Shown here in pieces: positions 44,821 through 52,861 of a stretch of DNA of 64,000 nucleotides (the first letter of the stretch is position 1; each line of letters starts with the position of its first letter). This DNA comes from Kitasatospora sp. NA04385 (GTDB lineage Bacteria > Actinomycetota > Actinomycetes > Streptomycetales > Streptomycetaceae). The DNA is taken from contig NZ_CP054919.1 of NCBI RefSeq assembly GCF_013364235.1, positions 6,827,728 through 6,891,727 of the forward strand. The letters run 5' to 3'. A model generated the notes under the pieces. The model saw nothing but the letters and a program-made list of their open reading frames with translations, searched no databases and was not told the origin of the DNA. The position numbers and the translations under genes were made by a program.

Positions 44821-45737
44821 GCGTCCTTCCCGTGGTCGGAGGTGTCGGTGGTGTAGGCGCCGCCGAGGATGTCCTCCAGCAGCGTGGGGCCGGTGGGCCG
44901 CCAGGAGAGCAGCGTCCGGGTGAGGTCGGCGGAGCCGGTCAGGGTCTGCCCGAAGAAGTGGCCGACCACGCCGAAGTGCTCCGCCGCGTCCGCCGGGTCG
45001 ATCGGGGCCACCGGCAGGCTGAGGGCGGTGCCGAGCGCCTCGGCGATCGCCCGGGTGGTGACGCGCTCCTCGGCGACGGCGTGCATCCGGGTCCCGGCCG
45101 GGGCGTGCTCCAGGCCGAGGCGGATCAGCCGGGCCGCGTCCGTGACGTGCACGGCGGACCACTCGTGGGTGCCGTCCCCGACGTAGCCGCTGACGCCGTG
45201 CCGACGGGCGGCGGCGGTCAGCCAGTTGACGAAGCCCCAGTCGCCGCGTCCGTGCACGCTCGGGGCGAAGCGGACCGCGATCGGGCGGACGCCGCGGGCG
45301 GCCGACTCCAGGGCGAGGTTCTCCGAGCCGCCGCGGTCCGCGGCCGGGCCGACCTCGGGCGAGGCGTCGGTCTCCAGCGCCGGTCGGCCCCGGACCAGGC
45401 CGGAGAGTCCGTTGGCGATCACGAACGGCTTGCCGGAGCCCTCCAGGCCGTCCAGCACCGCCTCCACGGCGGCCCGCTCGGCGCGGTCGCCGCCCTCCTG
45501 GTCGGCCCAGTCGTGCTTGTTGGCCAGGTGCACCACCGCGTCGGCGGCGCGGGCGGCCTCCCGGAAGGAGGCGGGGTGGTCGAGGTCGCCGCGGTGCACC
45601 TGCGCCCCCTTGGCGGCCAGGGCGGCCGCGGCCCGGTCGGAGCGGGCCAGGCCGAGGACCTGGTGGCCGGAGCCGAGCAGTTCGTCCACGGTGGCCGAAC
45701 CGATCCAGCCGGTGGAACCCGTCACGAAGACACGCAC
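44817..45737 (-). CDS. NAD-dependent epimerase/dehydratase-like (extended SDR)
   Basis: The protein has 306 aa from a GTG with GGGAG eight bases upstream. The Rossmann motif is VFVTGSTGWIGSATVDELL, followed by GDLDHPASF and AVVHLANKHDW. The usual active-site Tyr-x3-Lys is not obvious, as in atypical extended SDRs that bind NAD(P) without catalysis. C-terminal substrate domain contains SGYVGDGTHEWSAVHVTDAARL. It is the first gene of the operon with the MFS exporter and siderophore-interacting protein, divergent from a TetR gene. Confidence 0.87.
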   Translation of the reverse strand: MRVFVTGSTGWIGSATVDELLGSGHQVLGLARSDRAAAALAAKGAQVHRGDLDHPASFREAARAADAVVHLANKHDWADQEGGDRAERAAVEAVLDGLEGSGKPFVIANGLSGLVRGRPALETDASPEVGPAADRGGSENLALESAARGVRPIAVRFAPSVHGRGDWGFVNWLTAAARRHGVSGYVGDGTHEWSAVHVTDAARLIRLGLEHAPAGTRMHAVAEERVTTRAIAEALGTALSLPVAPIDPADAAEHFGVVGHFFGQTLTGSADLTRTLLSWRPTGPTLLEDILGGAYTTDTSDHGKDA

Positions 45738-45788
45738 GGTGCGGTCTCCCTTCCGCCCTGCGGGCATGGTGCCGGCACCGTCGGCCGG

Positions 45789-45847
45789 CAATTAAGGATC
45801 ACGATGCACCGAAACTAACAGATCCGGTACACCGTGTCCATTAATTG
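45789..45847. promoter_or_regulatory. Divergent promoter with CAATTAA/TTAATTG inverted arms
   Basis: CAATTAA (45789-45795) and TTAATTG (45841-45847) are inverted 7-mers flanking an A/T-richer stretch between the epimerase and tetR genes. It probably contains overlapping promoters and the TetR operator; the exact site is not resolved. Confidence 0.35.
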
Positions 45848-45987
45848 GCCGAGGGAGGCGGGACCGGGCCGGCGGGACGGGCGTCGCACGCCCAACGGGG
45901 CCGCTCCGGACGGTGCTTGGCGCAACCGTGTGCACACTGTCTCGTCACGTACGATGGCCGGAGCGAAGGCCCGGGAGAGGGAGCGGC

Positions 45988-46569
45988 ATGGGCGGCAGCG
46001 AGCACGGCAAGGTCGGTCGCCCGCGCAGCGAGGAGGCCCGGACGGCCGTCCTGCACGCCGTCGACGACCTCGTGGTGGAACTCGGCTACAGCGCGGTCAC
46101 CCTCAAGGGCATCGCCGAGCGCGCGGGCGTCTCCCGGCAGACCGTCTACCGCTGGTGGTCGACCAAGGCCGAGATCCTGCTGGAGGCGAGCGCGACCGAC
46201 GCCCGCCACGAACTGGACGTCCCCCCGCAGCAGGACCCGGCCGCCGACCTCGCCGCCTACCTCGAAGCCCTGGTCGCCTTCCTCACCACCTCCGACGCGG
46301 GCGCCGCCTACCGGGCGCTGGTCGGCGAGGCGCAGCACGACACGGCCGTCCGCGACCTGCTGCGCGGCGCCGACCCGATCGGCGCCAGCGCGGCGGCCGT
46401 CATCGGCCGCGCCCTGCCCGGCGAGGCGCTGGCCGTCCCGATGCAGCAGGCGACCGCGCTGCTGGTCGGGCCGGTCTTCTTCTGGGTCCTCAGCGGCCGG
46501 GAGCCGGACGCGCTGGAGCCGCGCACGCTGGCCGCCGACTTCCTGCGCCTGGCGTCCGCCGCGTCCTGA
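45988..46569 (+). CDS. TetR-family regulator
   Basis: The protein has 193 aa from an ATG with GGGAGAGGGAG upstream. The HTH is VELGYSAVTLKGIAERAGVSRQTVYRWWSTKAEIL, with the YRWW form common in actinobacterial members. The C-terminal domain contains LVGEAQHDTAVRDLL and a hydrophobic pocket segment ATALLVGPVFFWVLSG. It is divergent from the epimerase-MFS-SIP operon, which it most likely represses. Confidence 0.9.
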   Translation: MGGSEHGKVGRPRSEEARTAVLHAVDDLVVELGYSAVTLKGIAERAGVSRQTVYRWWSTKAEILLEASATDARHELDVPPQQDPAADLAAYLEALVAFLTTSDAGAAYRALVGEAQHDTAVRDLLRGADPIGASAAAVIGRALPGEALAVPMQQATALLVGPVFFWVLSGREPDALEPRTLAADFLRLASAAS

Positions 46570-46673
46570 GGCCCCCGCGAGGCCCTGTAAGGCCCCCGCG
46601 TCGGGAGGCCGGGCGAGGGTGCCGGGAGGGCGGGCGTACCGGGAGGCCGGGCGGGCTTCCGGCCGCGGCGGCG

Positions 46674-48005
46674 CTAGCGCCGGGGGACCTCGCCGTCCTG
46701 GGCCGGGGACTGCCCGGCGGTGGGACGGACCCGGGCGAGGGGGGCGTCGGGGAGGGCCGGGGAAGCGGTGAGGGCGGCGGGGGTGTCCGGGACGGCGGCG
46801 GGGCCGGGCGGGAGGAGCAGGTCCGCGCCGGACGGGGCCGCGGCGACGGCGCGCCACCAGGGCTTCGCGGTGGGCGGGTTCGCGGGCTCGAAGGGCCGAC
46901 CGGGCCGGGGCAGCGCGAGCGTGACGCCCGCGTCCTGGGCGGCGGCCACGGCGCGTTCGGCGGGCTCCTCCCACGGGTGCGGGGCGAGGTCGAAGGTGCC
47001 CCAGTGCACCGGCAGCATCACCTCGCCGCGCAGGTCGCGGTGGGCCTGAACGGCCTCCTCGGGCGTCAGGTGGACCTCGGGCCAGTGCTCGGAGTACGCG
47101 CCCACCTGCATCATCGTCGCGTCGAACGGCCCGAAGCGGCGGCCGATGTCGGCGAACCCCGGGAAGTAGCCGCTGTCGCCGCTGTGGAAGATCCGGTGCC
47201 GCTTGCCCTCCACCACCCAGGACGACCAGAGGAACTTCCCGCTCGGCCGGGGCCCGCGCGAACAGTAGTGCCGGGCCGGGGTGGCGGTCAGCCGCAGGCC
47301 GTCCAGCTCGGCCGACTCCCACCAGTCCAGGTCGACGATCCGGCGCGGCGAGACGCCCCAGTGCTCCAGGTGCGCGCCGATGCCCAGCGGCACCGCGAAC
47401 ACCGCGTCCCCGGCGGCCAGCGTCCGCACCGTCGCCATGTCCAGGTGGTCGTAGTGGTCGTGGGAGATCACCACCACGTCCACCGGCCCGAGTTCGGCCA
47501 GCGGCAGCGGCACCGGGTGCAGGCGCTTGGGGCCGATCCAGTCGAACGGCGAGCAGCGCTCGCTCCACACCGGGTCGAACAGCACCCGCACCCCGTCCAG
47601 CTCGGCCAGCACGGTGGCGTGGCCCAGCCAGGTCAGCCGCAGGCCGGACGCGGGCAGGGTGGCCAGCTCCCCCGGGAGCAGCCGGTGCACCGGCACCGCC
47701 GCGGCCGGGGTGCGGCGGTTGGGGTCGACCGCGAGCTTGGTGCGCATCAGGGCCAGCGGGGTGTGCGCGTACGCGAGCCGGCGGGTCGCCACCGGGTTGC
47801 GGAACGACCCGTCCACGAAGTGCGGCGAGTTGCGGACCCGGTGCAGGCGCCAGCCGGACGGGTCCGCGCCGAACGCGTCCGTGCGCATCCGCTGCCAGGT
47901 CTCCCGGGGCAGCGTCCGGTACGAGCGCTTCGCGTCGCGCAGCGCGAGGCCGGCCTCGGCGGCCAACTCGCCGGCACGGAACAGCCAGGAGACGGGGCGG
48001 GACAC
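46674..48005 (-). CDS. Metallo-beta-lactamase-fold hydrolase, NAPE-PLD-like
   Basis: The protein has 443 aa from a GTG with GGAGG four bases upstream. Metal-binding motif is VVISHDHYDHLD; other ligands occur in HSGDSGYFPGF and PVHWGTFDLAPHPWEEP. The sequence LTWLGHATVLAELDGVRVLFDPVW, WSERCSPFDWIGPKRLHP and YCSRGPRPSGKFLWSSWVVEG match N-acyl-phosphatidylethanolamine phospholipase D relatives. The N-terminal 110 residues are an extra helical region and the tail is proline/alanine-rich. A lipid phosphodiester substrate is plausible but unproven. Confidence 0.85.
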   Translation of the reverse strand: MSRPVSWLFRAGELAAEAGLALRDAKRSYRTLPRETWQRMRTDAFGADPSGWRLHRVRNSPHFVDGSFRNPVATRRLAYAHTPLALMRTKLAVDPNRRTPAAAVPVHRLLPGELATLPASGLRLTWLGHATVLAELDGVRVLFDPVWSERCSPFDWIGPKRLHPVPLPLAELGPVDVVVISHDHYDHLDMATVRTLAAGDAVFAVPLGIGAHLEHWGVSPRRIVDLDWWESAELDGLRLTATPARHYCSRGPRPSGKFLWSSWVVEGKRHRIFHSGDSGYFPGFADIGRRFGPFDATMMQVGAYSEHWPEVHLTPEEAVQAHRDLRGEVMLPVHWGTFDLAPHPWEEPAERAVAAAQDAGVTLALPRPGRPFEPANPPTAKPWWRAVAAAPSGADLLLPPGPAAVPDTPAALTASPALPDAPLARVRPTAGQSPAQDGEVPRR

Positions 48006-48328
48006 GGTACCTCCACGGTCGAACACCCGAACGGCGGCGCGCCGGGACGGCGGGACGCGGTGCGCCCCGCGGCATCGACGGCGGGCCGGAGCGCGGCACC
48101 CGGACGGCCGGGGACCCCCGGCGCCGGACGGCGCACCTCGGGCCGGGACATTACCGGTCGAAAGCGGAGGAACCGGGCAGGTCGGCGATGACGCGCCGGA
48201 ACGGGCGCAGCGGATGGTCCGTCCGGAGTAACGGAGACGGACCGCCCCGGGATGCGGGACGGTCCGTCGTCGGCGGGTGGTCGGTGGGTGGTCGGTACGT
48301 GGTTCGCGTGCTGCCGGTGTGCCGGGGT
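48006..48328. other. Intergenic region, 323 bp
   Basis: No gene is seen here. It lies between the MBL gene (start on the left) and the MaoC gene (end on the right), both on the minus strand. It contains the MaoC terminator hairpin near 48216 and must contain the MBL promoter. Confidence 0.5.
48216..48243 (-). terminator. Hairpin after the MaoC gene
   Basis: GGTCCGTC and GACGGACC form a perfect 8-bp stem with a partly self-complementary 12-nt loop (CGGAG...CGGA). It is positioned about 85 bp downstream of the MaoC stop. Confidence 0.5.
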
Positions 48329-48787
48329 TCAGGCGGCCGGGTAGAAGCGGGTGATCGTCTCCGCGACGCAGTGCGGCTTGGCACTCGCCTCGCTGGCGAT
48401 GGTGAACCGGACCACCGCCTGCACGCCGCCCGGCACCTCGTCCGCCGACACCAGCACCGCCGTCGCCCGCACCGCCGTGCCCACCGGCAGCGGGGCCGGG
48501 AAGCGCACCTTGTCCGAGCCGTAGTTCAGCGCCATCGCGACGCCCTCCACGGCGTAGCACTCCTTCGCCAGCACGGGCAGCAGCGAGAGCGTCAGGTAGC
48601 CGTGCACGATCGTCCCGTCGAACGGCGTCTCCTTGGCGCGCTCCGGGTCGACGTGGATCCACTGGTGGTCGCCGGTCGCCTCCGCGAACAGGTTCACCCG
48701 GTCCTGGTCGACGGTGTGCCACTCGCTGGTGCCGAGTTCGGCGCCGACCGCGGCGGTCAGATCGGCGAGCGAGGCGAAGGTCGTCAC
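48329..48787 (-). CDS. MaoC-like hot-dog dehydratase/enoyl-CoA hydratase
   Basis: The protein has 152 aa from a GTG with GGAG six bases upstream; a GTG four codons earlier is possible. The hydratase-2 motif is FAEATGDHQWIHVDPERA with the Asp/His pair, followed by GTIVHGYLTLSLLPVL. It is expected to hydrate an enoyl-CoA in the cytosol. It belongs to the single-domain R-specific hydratase type seen in actinobacteria. Confidence 0.9.
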   Translation of the reverse strand: MTTFASLADLTAAVGAELGTSEWHTVDQDRVNLFAEATGDHQWIHVDPERAKETPFDGTIVHGYLTLSLLPVLAKECYAVEGVAMALNYGSDKVRFPAPLPVGTAVRATAVLVSADEVPGGVQAVVRFTIASEASAKPHCVAETITRFYPAA

Positions 48788-48862
48788 GGTGCGCTCCACA
48801 GGTGCGTCGGGGCAGGGGCGGCCCGGGGCGGGGCCAACTCGCAGAGTATGCCTACTCGCCGG

Positions 48863-49417
48863 TCACATGTCAGCGGGGTGGAGGGCGGCGCCTGCCCGCG
48901 GGACGGTGGCGCCTGCCCGCGGGGCTGTGGCGGGGGCTGCGGCGGGCGGGGTGGTGCCGGTCGGGGCAGTGCAGGCCGGAGCGGTGCCGGTCGGGGTGGC
49001 GTCCGGGAAGACCGGGGGGATGCGGCGGCCGGAGACCAGCTCCGGGCTGATCGCCACGTACTCCGGGCCCGGGTCCGGGATCCACGGGCGCAGGCCGCCG
49101 GAGCGCAGGGCCGCCCGCTCGCCCGCATCGCGCACCACCTCGGCGCGGCCGTGCACCAGGACGCTCCAGCCGCAGCGGCCCGCCGGGTCGAAGTCGTCCA
49201 CCTGGAACGCGGCCACCGTGCCGTCCAGCGCCCGCGCCACCCGGGTGCCGGTGCGCAGGGCCAGGATCAGCCGGCCGTCCGCCGCCACCCGGAAGGCCAC
49301 CGGGAGCACCGCCGGAAGGGCGTGCTCGGTGTACACCACCCGCCCCAGCGGCACGGTGTCGAGCAGTCGCAGGCACTCGGCCTCGCTGAGGGTCTCCACC
49401 CGGTCGTCACGGTCCAT
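48863..49417 (-). CDS. FMN-binding split-barrel (pyridoxamine 5-phosphate oxidase-like) protein
   Basis: The protein has 184 aa. The domain spans residues 8-140: LSEAECLRLLDTVPLGRVVYTEHALPAVLPVAFRV, LRTGTRVARALDGTVAAFQVDDF, GWSVLVHGRAEVV and PEYVAISPELVSGRRI. The tail is a low-complexity Ala/Pro/Thr stretch of about 45 residues. Such proteins bind FMN or F420 and act in redox or stress responses; many belong to dormancy (DosR/OsdR) regulons. A DosR-like box just upstream supports that. Confidence 0.85.
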   Translation of the reverse strand: MDRDDRVETLSEAECLRLLDTVPLGRVVYTEHALPAVLPVAFRVAADGRLILALRTGTRVARALDGTVAAFQVDDFDPAGRCGWSVLVHGRAEVVRDAGERAALRSGGLRPWIPDPGPEYVAISPELVSGRRIPPVFPDATPTGTAPACTAPTGTTPPAAAPATAPRAGATVPRAGAALHPADM

Positions 49418-49453
49418 ACCGACGATGGTGCCCCCGCCGGTGCGGGCCCGAAC

Positions 49454-49469
49454 AGGGCCCATGGTCCCT
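49454..49469. promoter_or_regulatory. DosR/OsdR-like palindromic box
   Basis: AGGGCCCATGGTCCCT is a 16-bp palindrome with one mismatched pair, close to the GGGAC-N4-GTCCC core of actinobacterial dormancy response regulators. It lies 37 bp upstream of the split-barrel gene. Confidence 0.45.
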
Positions 49470-49615
49470 GAGCTGGGGCTCATCGGGCCGATTCCGCCCC
49501 GCACCGACACCCCGCGGCGATACCTTGGCTCCGGCGGCGTCCCGTTGCGGCCCGGCCGGCCCGGACGGGGCGGCGCGGCAGGCCAGGGGCGGTACAGGTG
49601 GAGGGGGCGGTACGG

Positions 49616-50452
49616 GTGAGCGGTGGCATCGAACTGGTGATGATCGGCGCCGACGGCGGCCCCGAACGCGGCCACGGCGGTTCGGCCCGCGCCGCCGACG
49701 GCGCCCGTACCCTCGCCGACGCCCTCCCCGGCCGCACCTTCGACGCCGGCACCCGCGGCAGCACCGTCACCCGCCCCCCGGCCGACGCCGACGCCAACAC
49801 CCTGCTCACCGCGCTCCGGCAGGCCGCCCAGCGCCCCGCCCGCTGGCTGGTGGTCGGCTTGGTCGGCCAGCTCGTCGCCGATCCGCGCGGCCGCCGGGTC
49901 GCCCTGGTCACCGCCGGCTCCACCTCCGACAACGCCTACCGGCGCGGCCTCGCCTGGGACTGGATCACCAGCGCCATGGTGCACGGCGCCCAGGAGGAGA
50001 CCCTGCTGATCGTCGACGCCGTCGCCGACCGGGACACCTGGGCCGCCCTGCAGCGCGAGGACGGCGCGGGCGAACTGCTCGGCCACTCGCGCGTCCCGCT
50101 CTGGGGCCGGATCGGCCGCTGGAGCGCGGGCCGGCGCGGCCGGGACGGCGTCCTCCCCGGCGCCGAGGGCTCGTTCAGCTGGGCGCTCGGCCGGGTCCTG
50201 GAGCACGGCGTGCCCGGCGCGCCCGCCGCCGTCGGCCCGCTCGACCTCCAACCCGCCGTGGAAGGGCAGTTGGGATGGGGAGAACCGGCCAATGCGGGAG
50301 AAGCCAGACTTCTGGTCCCGCGTGACGGGGGAAGACTCCTGATGCGCAATCGGGCTGCAGTGAGAGGTGCGCTCGCCGGATTGCCGTTTTCCGATGAACT
50401 TTTGGCGGTTCTGTGGCGAGAAAGTGCCCCAACCGATCCGCCTTCCGCGTAA
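49616..50452 (+). CDS. Hypothetical protein, possible degenerate caspase-like fold
   Basis: The protein has 278 aa from a GTG with GGAGGGGG upstream (a GTG six codons earlier is possible). No signal peptide is present. The middle segment WLVVGLVGQLVADPRGRRVALVTAG and WDWITSAMVHGAQEETLLIVDAVADRD has the strand-helix order of caspase-like domains, but the expected His-Gly and catalytic Cys are replaced (VGQ and DAVAD). I treat this as a weak structural resemblance. The C-terminal part has no recognised motif. It is followed by its own terminator. Confidence 0.6.
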   Translation: MSGGIELVMIGADGGPERGHGGSARAADGARTLADALPGRTFDAGTRGSTVTRPPADADANTLLTALRQAAQRPARWLVVGLVGQLVADPRGRRVALVTAGSTSDNAYRRGLAWDWITSAMVHGAQEETLLIVDAVADRDTWAALQREDGAGELLGHSRVPLWGRIGRWSAGRRGRDGVLPGAEGSFSWALGRVLEHGVPGAPAAVGPLDLQPAVEGQLGWGEPANAGEARLLVPRDGGRLLMRNRAAVRGALAGLPFSDELLAVLWRESAPTDPPSA

Positions 50453-50460
50453 GGTCAGGA

Positions 50461-50487
50461 CGCCCCGGGTGTTGCCGTGCCGGGGCG
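50461..50487 (+). terminator. Hairpin terminator
   Basis: CGCCCCGG and CCGGGGCG form a perfect 8-bp stem with an 11-nt loop, 8 bp after the preceding stop codon. It separates that gene from the pilus operon. Confidence 0.75.
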
Positions 50488-50593
50488 GGGTGGCGAAGAA
50501 TCGACCTCCGAGCGACCTCAGAACGAACCGGGGACGGCAGACGACATCAGCGGTCCGGATCCACCACAGGTCCGGCCGCAACAAGGTGGGGCT

Positions 50594-51214
50594 ATGCGGC
50601 AGCGCTCAATTCTGGTGCGCCCTGGGGCGGTTGGGATCAGCGGGTTGCTCCTGCCATTCCTGCTGGCAGCCTGTTCCGCCTCCGGCGCGGGATCGGCGGA
50701 CCGACTCGGAACACCCTCCGGAAGCCTTCCGCAGGCGACCGGGGCCGCCACGGCGCCCGCCTCGGAGACCGGCAGCCCCGCCCCCCGGGAAGGAAGCCAA
50801 GGCCTGCAGGGAAACGGCGCGGTGACGGCCTATCAGGCCTGGTGGGACGTCCAGGTCGACGTCCTCGGGCGATCGGATTCGGACGGAACGCCGCTGCGCC
50901 AGTACGCCACCGGTTCGGCGTTCACCGAAACCGTGATCTCGCTCACCCAGCTGCACGACAACAAACTCGTCATGATCGGCCGACCGCGCACCTCGCCCAT
51001 CCTCAAAAGCCTTGATCTACAAGCCAATCCGCCCACCGCCACGGTCGAGGACTGCCTCGACGTGACCGGCTGGCACCAGGCGGACGCCAGTACGAAGGAG
51101 ATCAGGGATCCGCAACCGCGGCTGTCGCGTTATCCGGCGACCGTCGTGATGAAGAAATACGGAAACCGCTGGCTGGTCGCCGAGTTCACCCGCGAGGAGG
51201 GCAAGTCATGCTGA
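50594..51214 (+). CDS. Lipoprotein at the head of the Tad pilus locus
   Basis: The protein has 206 aa from an ATG with AAGGTGG upstream. Signal peptide with lipobox LLAAC, then a Ser/Thr/Pro-rich linker. The mature domain (from about residue 75, VTAYQAWWDVQVDVLG) has the look of a small NTF2-like or mce-associated fold ending KYGNRWLVAEFTREEGK. Only one further Cys precedes the end. Codon usage is less GC-biased than in neighbours. It overlaps the next gene by 7 bp and may be an outer-face pilus accessory. Confidence 0.75.
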   Translation: MRQRSILVRPGAVGISGLLLPFLLAACSASGAGSADRLGTPSGSLPQATGAATAPASETGSPAPREGSQGLQGNGAVTAYQAWWDVQVDVLGRSDSDGTPLRQYATGSAFTETVISLTQLHDNKLVMIGRPRTSPILKSLDLQANPPTATVEDCLDVTGWHQADASTKEIRDPQPRLSRYPATVVMKKYGNRWLVAEFTREEGKSC

Positions 51215-52146
51215 ACTCCGCCTGGCGCACCGCTATTTGTGTACTGATCGGACTCGGATTGGCCGCTGCGGCGGTTCCGGCGGCGAACGCCGCCGACGAC
51301 CCCGTCGGGCCGTGTGCCGACCGCACCATCTGCACCGGGCACCACGAGCCGGGCAGCACTCCGACCGCGGGCGGGGGGACGTCCGGGGGAGGGGGCGGGG
51401 GCGGCGGGAGCGACAAGTGCACCTGGAAGGGCAAGGAAGTGGCGTGCTGGCTGGACGACCGGGGCGCGTTCTCGGAGGGCTGCTACTACATCGAAGCCGA
51501 TCCGCAGCCGCTCCCGGACGAAGCCGTGTGGGCCGGACGCACCTCCAAGGACGGCGCTTTCTATGACAAGTCATGCATCCTGGACGACGGCTTCGTGCCG
51601 GCCGGCCAGGTCTTCCTGGCCCAGCCCGTCGCGGCCCCGCCGCCCAAGACGCCCGCCCAGGTCGCCTACGACGCCCTGAAGACCATCACCGTCGCCGAAC
51701 CCGTCCTGCACGTCGCCCCGGCGAAGGACGCGGTGGTCGGATCGCCGGTGTGGCTGTGGTTCGACGCGGACCCGGGCACCGTGGGGCCGCTGAGCAGCAC
51801 GCTGGAGGGGGTGGGATTCAAGGTCACCACCACGGTCACGCTCGCCGAGGTCGTCTGGAACGTGGACGACGGGCCGGCCGGGAACGGCCAGATCCAGCAC
51901 TTCTCCTGCAAGGACGCCGGGAACCCGTTCAGCGCGCAGGGGGCACCGACCTGCAGCCACGTCTTCACCGAGAGCTCGGCGCGGATGAAGGACAAGGCCT
52001 ACAGCCTCAGCGTGACCCTGAAGTGGCACGTGAGCGCGCGGAGCACCGACGGCACCGCCATCGACATGACCGACTTCGACTGGTGGCCGACCTACACCCA
52101 GGCGGTGCTCAGCGTCCCGGTCAACGAGGTCCAGGTGCTGAACTGA
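51208..52146 (+). CDS. Secreted protein of the Tad pilus locus
   Basis: The protein has 312 aa. A signal peptide ends AANAADD. A Gly-rich spacer follows, then a cysteine-containing segment (CTWKGKEVACWLDDRGAFSEGCYYIEAD) and a beta-rich C-terminal domain (about 165-312) with PKD/Ig-like pattern: PVWLWFDADP, VTTTVTLAEVVWNVDDG, TCSHVFTESS, YSLSVTLKWHVSA. Probably exported to the wall and stabilised by disulfides. It is translationally coupled to the lipoprotein. Similar proteins occur in streptomycete Tad operons; the role is unknown. Confidence 0.78.
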   Translation: MLNSAWRTAICVLIGLGLAAAAVPAANAADDPVGPCADRTICTGHHEPGSTPTAGGGTSGGGGGGGGSDKCTWKGKEVACWLDDRGAFSEGCYYIEADPQPLPDEAVWAGRTSKDGAFYDKSCILDDGFVPAGQVFLAQPVAAPPPKTPAQVAYDALKTITVAEPVLHVAPAKDAVVGSPVWLWFDADPGTVGPLSSTLEGVGFKVTTTVTLAEVVWNVDDGPAGNGQIQHFSCKDAGNPFSAQGAPTCSHVFTESSARMKDKAYSLSVTLKWHVSARSTDGTAIDMTDFDWWPTYTQAVLSVPVNEVQVLN

Positions 52147-52228
52147 CCGGCCGGCGCACCGGGCCGAAGGCCCGGAGACCGACGTCCCATCACGAGTGAG
52201 AGGCCGCAGAGCGGTGGAGAACCGAAGC

Positions 52229-52861
52229 ATGCCGACCCCGCCGCGCCGACTCGGCGCACGACGGCGGCGCCCCGCCGTACTGGCGATGGCGGCTGCGCTG
52301 ATCGCGGCCGGCGGACTGGGCGGGGCGGTGCTGTACAACAGCAGCGGGCAGCGGATCGCCGTGCTGGCGCTGGCCCGGGACGTGCCGATGGGGCAGGTGC
52401 TCAGCCCGGACGACCTGGTGGTGGCGCACATCGCGGGGGACCCCGCGCTGCACCCGCTGGACGCCCAGGACCTGCAGCGCACCGTCGGGCTGCGGGCCAC
52501 CACCGATCTGAAGCGCGGGGCGCTGCTGGTCAAGTCCGACCTGACCAGCGACCCGGCGACCCAGCCCGGGCAGCAGATCGTCGGCGTCTCCGCGAAGCGC
52601 TCCCAGCTGCCCGCCACCCGGCTGCAGCCCGGCCTGCAGATCCTGATCGTCAACGCGCCCGGCGGCAGCGGCGACGCCACCACCACCCGCACCCCGGAGA
52701 CGATGACCGCGGTGGTCGCCGCGGTGGGCAAGCCCGACACCGACGGCAGCACCGTGATAGACGTCGCCGTCGGCCCCGCGGACGGGCCGCGGCTCGCGCT
52801 CTGGGTGGCGGGCGGCAAGTTCCAGGTGATCCTGGCGCCCCGAACCGCCGGAGGGTCCTGA
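52229..52861 (+). CDS. cpaB: CpaB/RcpC-type SAF-domain pilus assembly protein
   Basis: The protein has 210 aa from an ATG after GGAG; in-frame GTGs at 52196 and 52214 are alternatives. A basic start and one membrane helix are followed by the SAF domain (VLALARDVPMGQVLSPDDLVVAHIAGDP, then KRGALLVKSDLT). CpaB proteins contribute to the outer part of the Tad machine or bind glycans of the wall. Its stop overlaps the start of the CpaE-like gene by one base. Confidence 0.85.
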   Translation: MPTPPRRLGARRRRPAVLAMAAALIAAGGLGGAVLYNSSGQRIAVLALARDVPMGQVLSPDDLVVAHIAGDPALHPLDAQDLQRTVGLRATTDLKRGALLVKSDLTSDPATQPGQQIVGVSAKRSQLPATRLQPGLQILIVNAPGGSGDATTTRTPETMTAVVAAVGKPDTDGSTVIDVAVGPADGPRLALWVAGGKFQVILAPRTAGGS

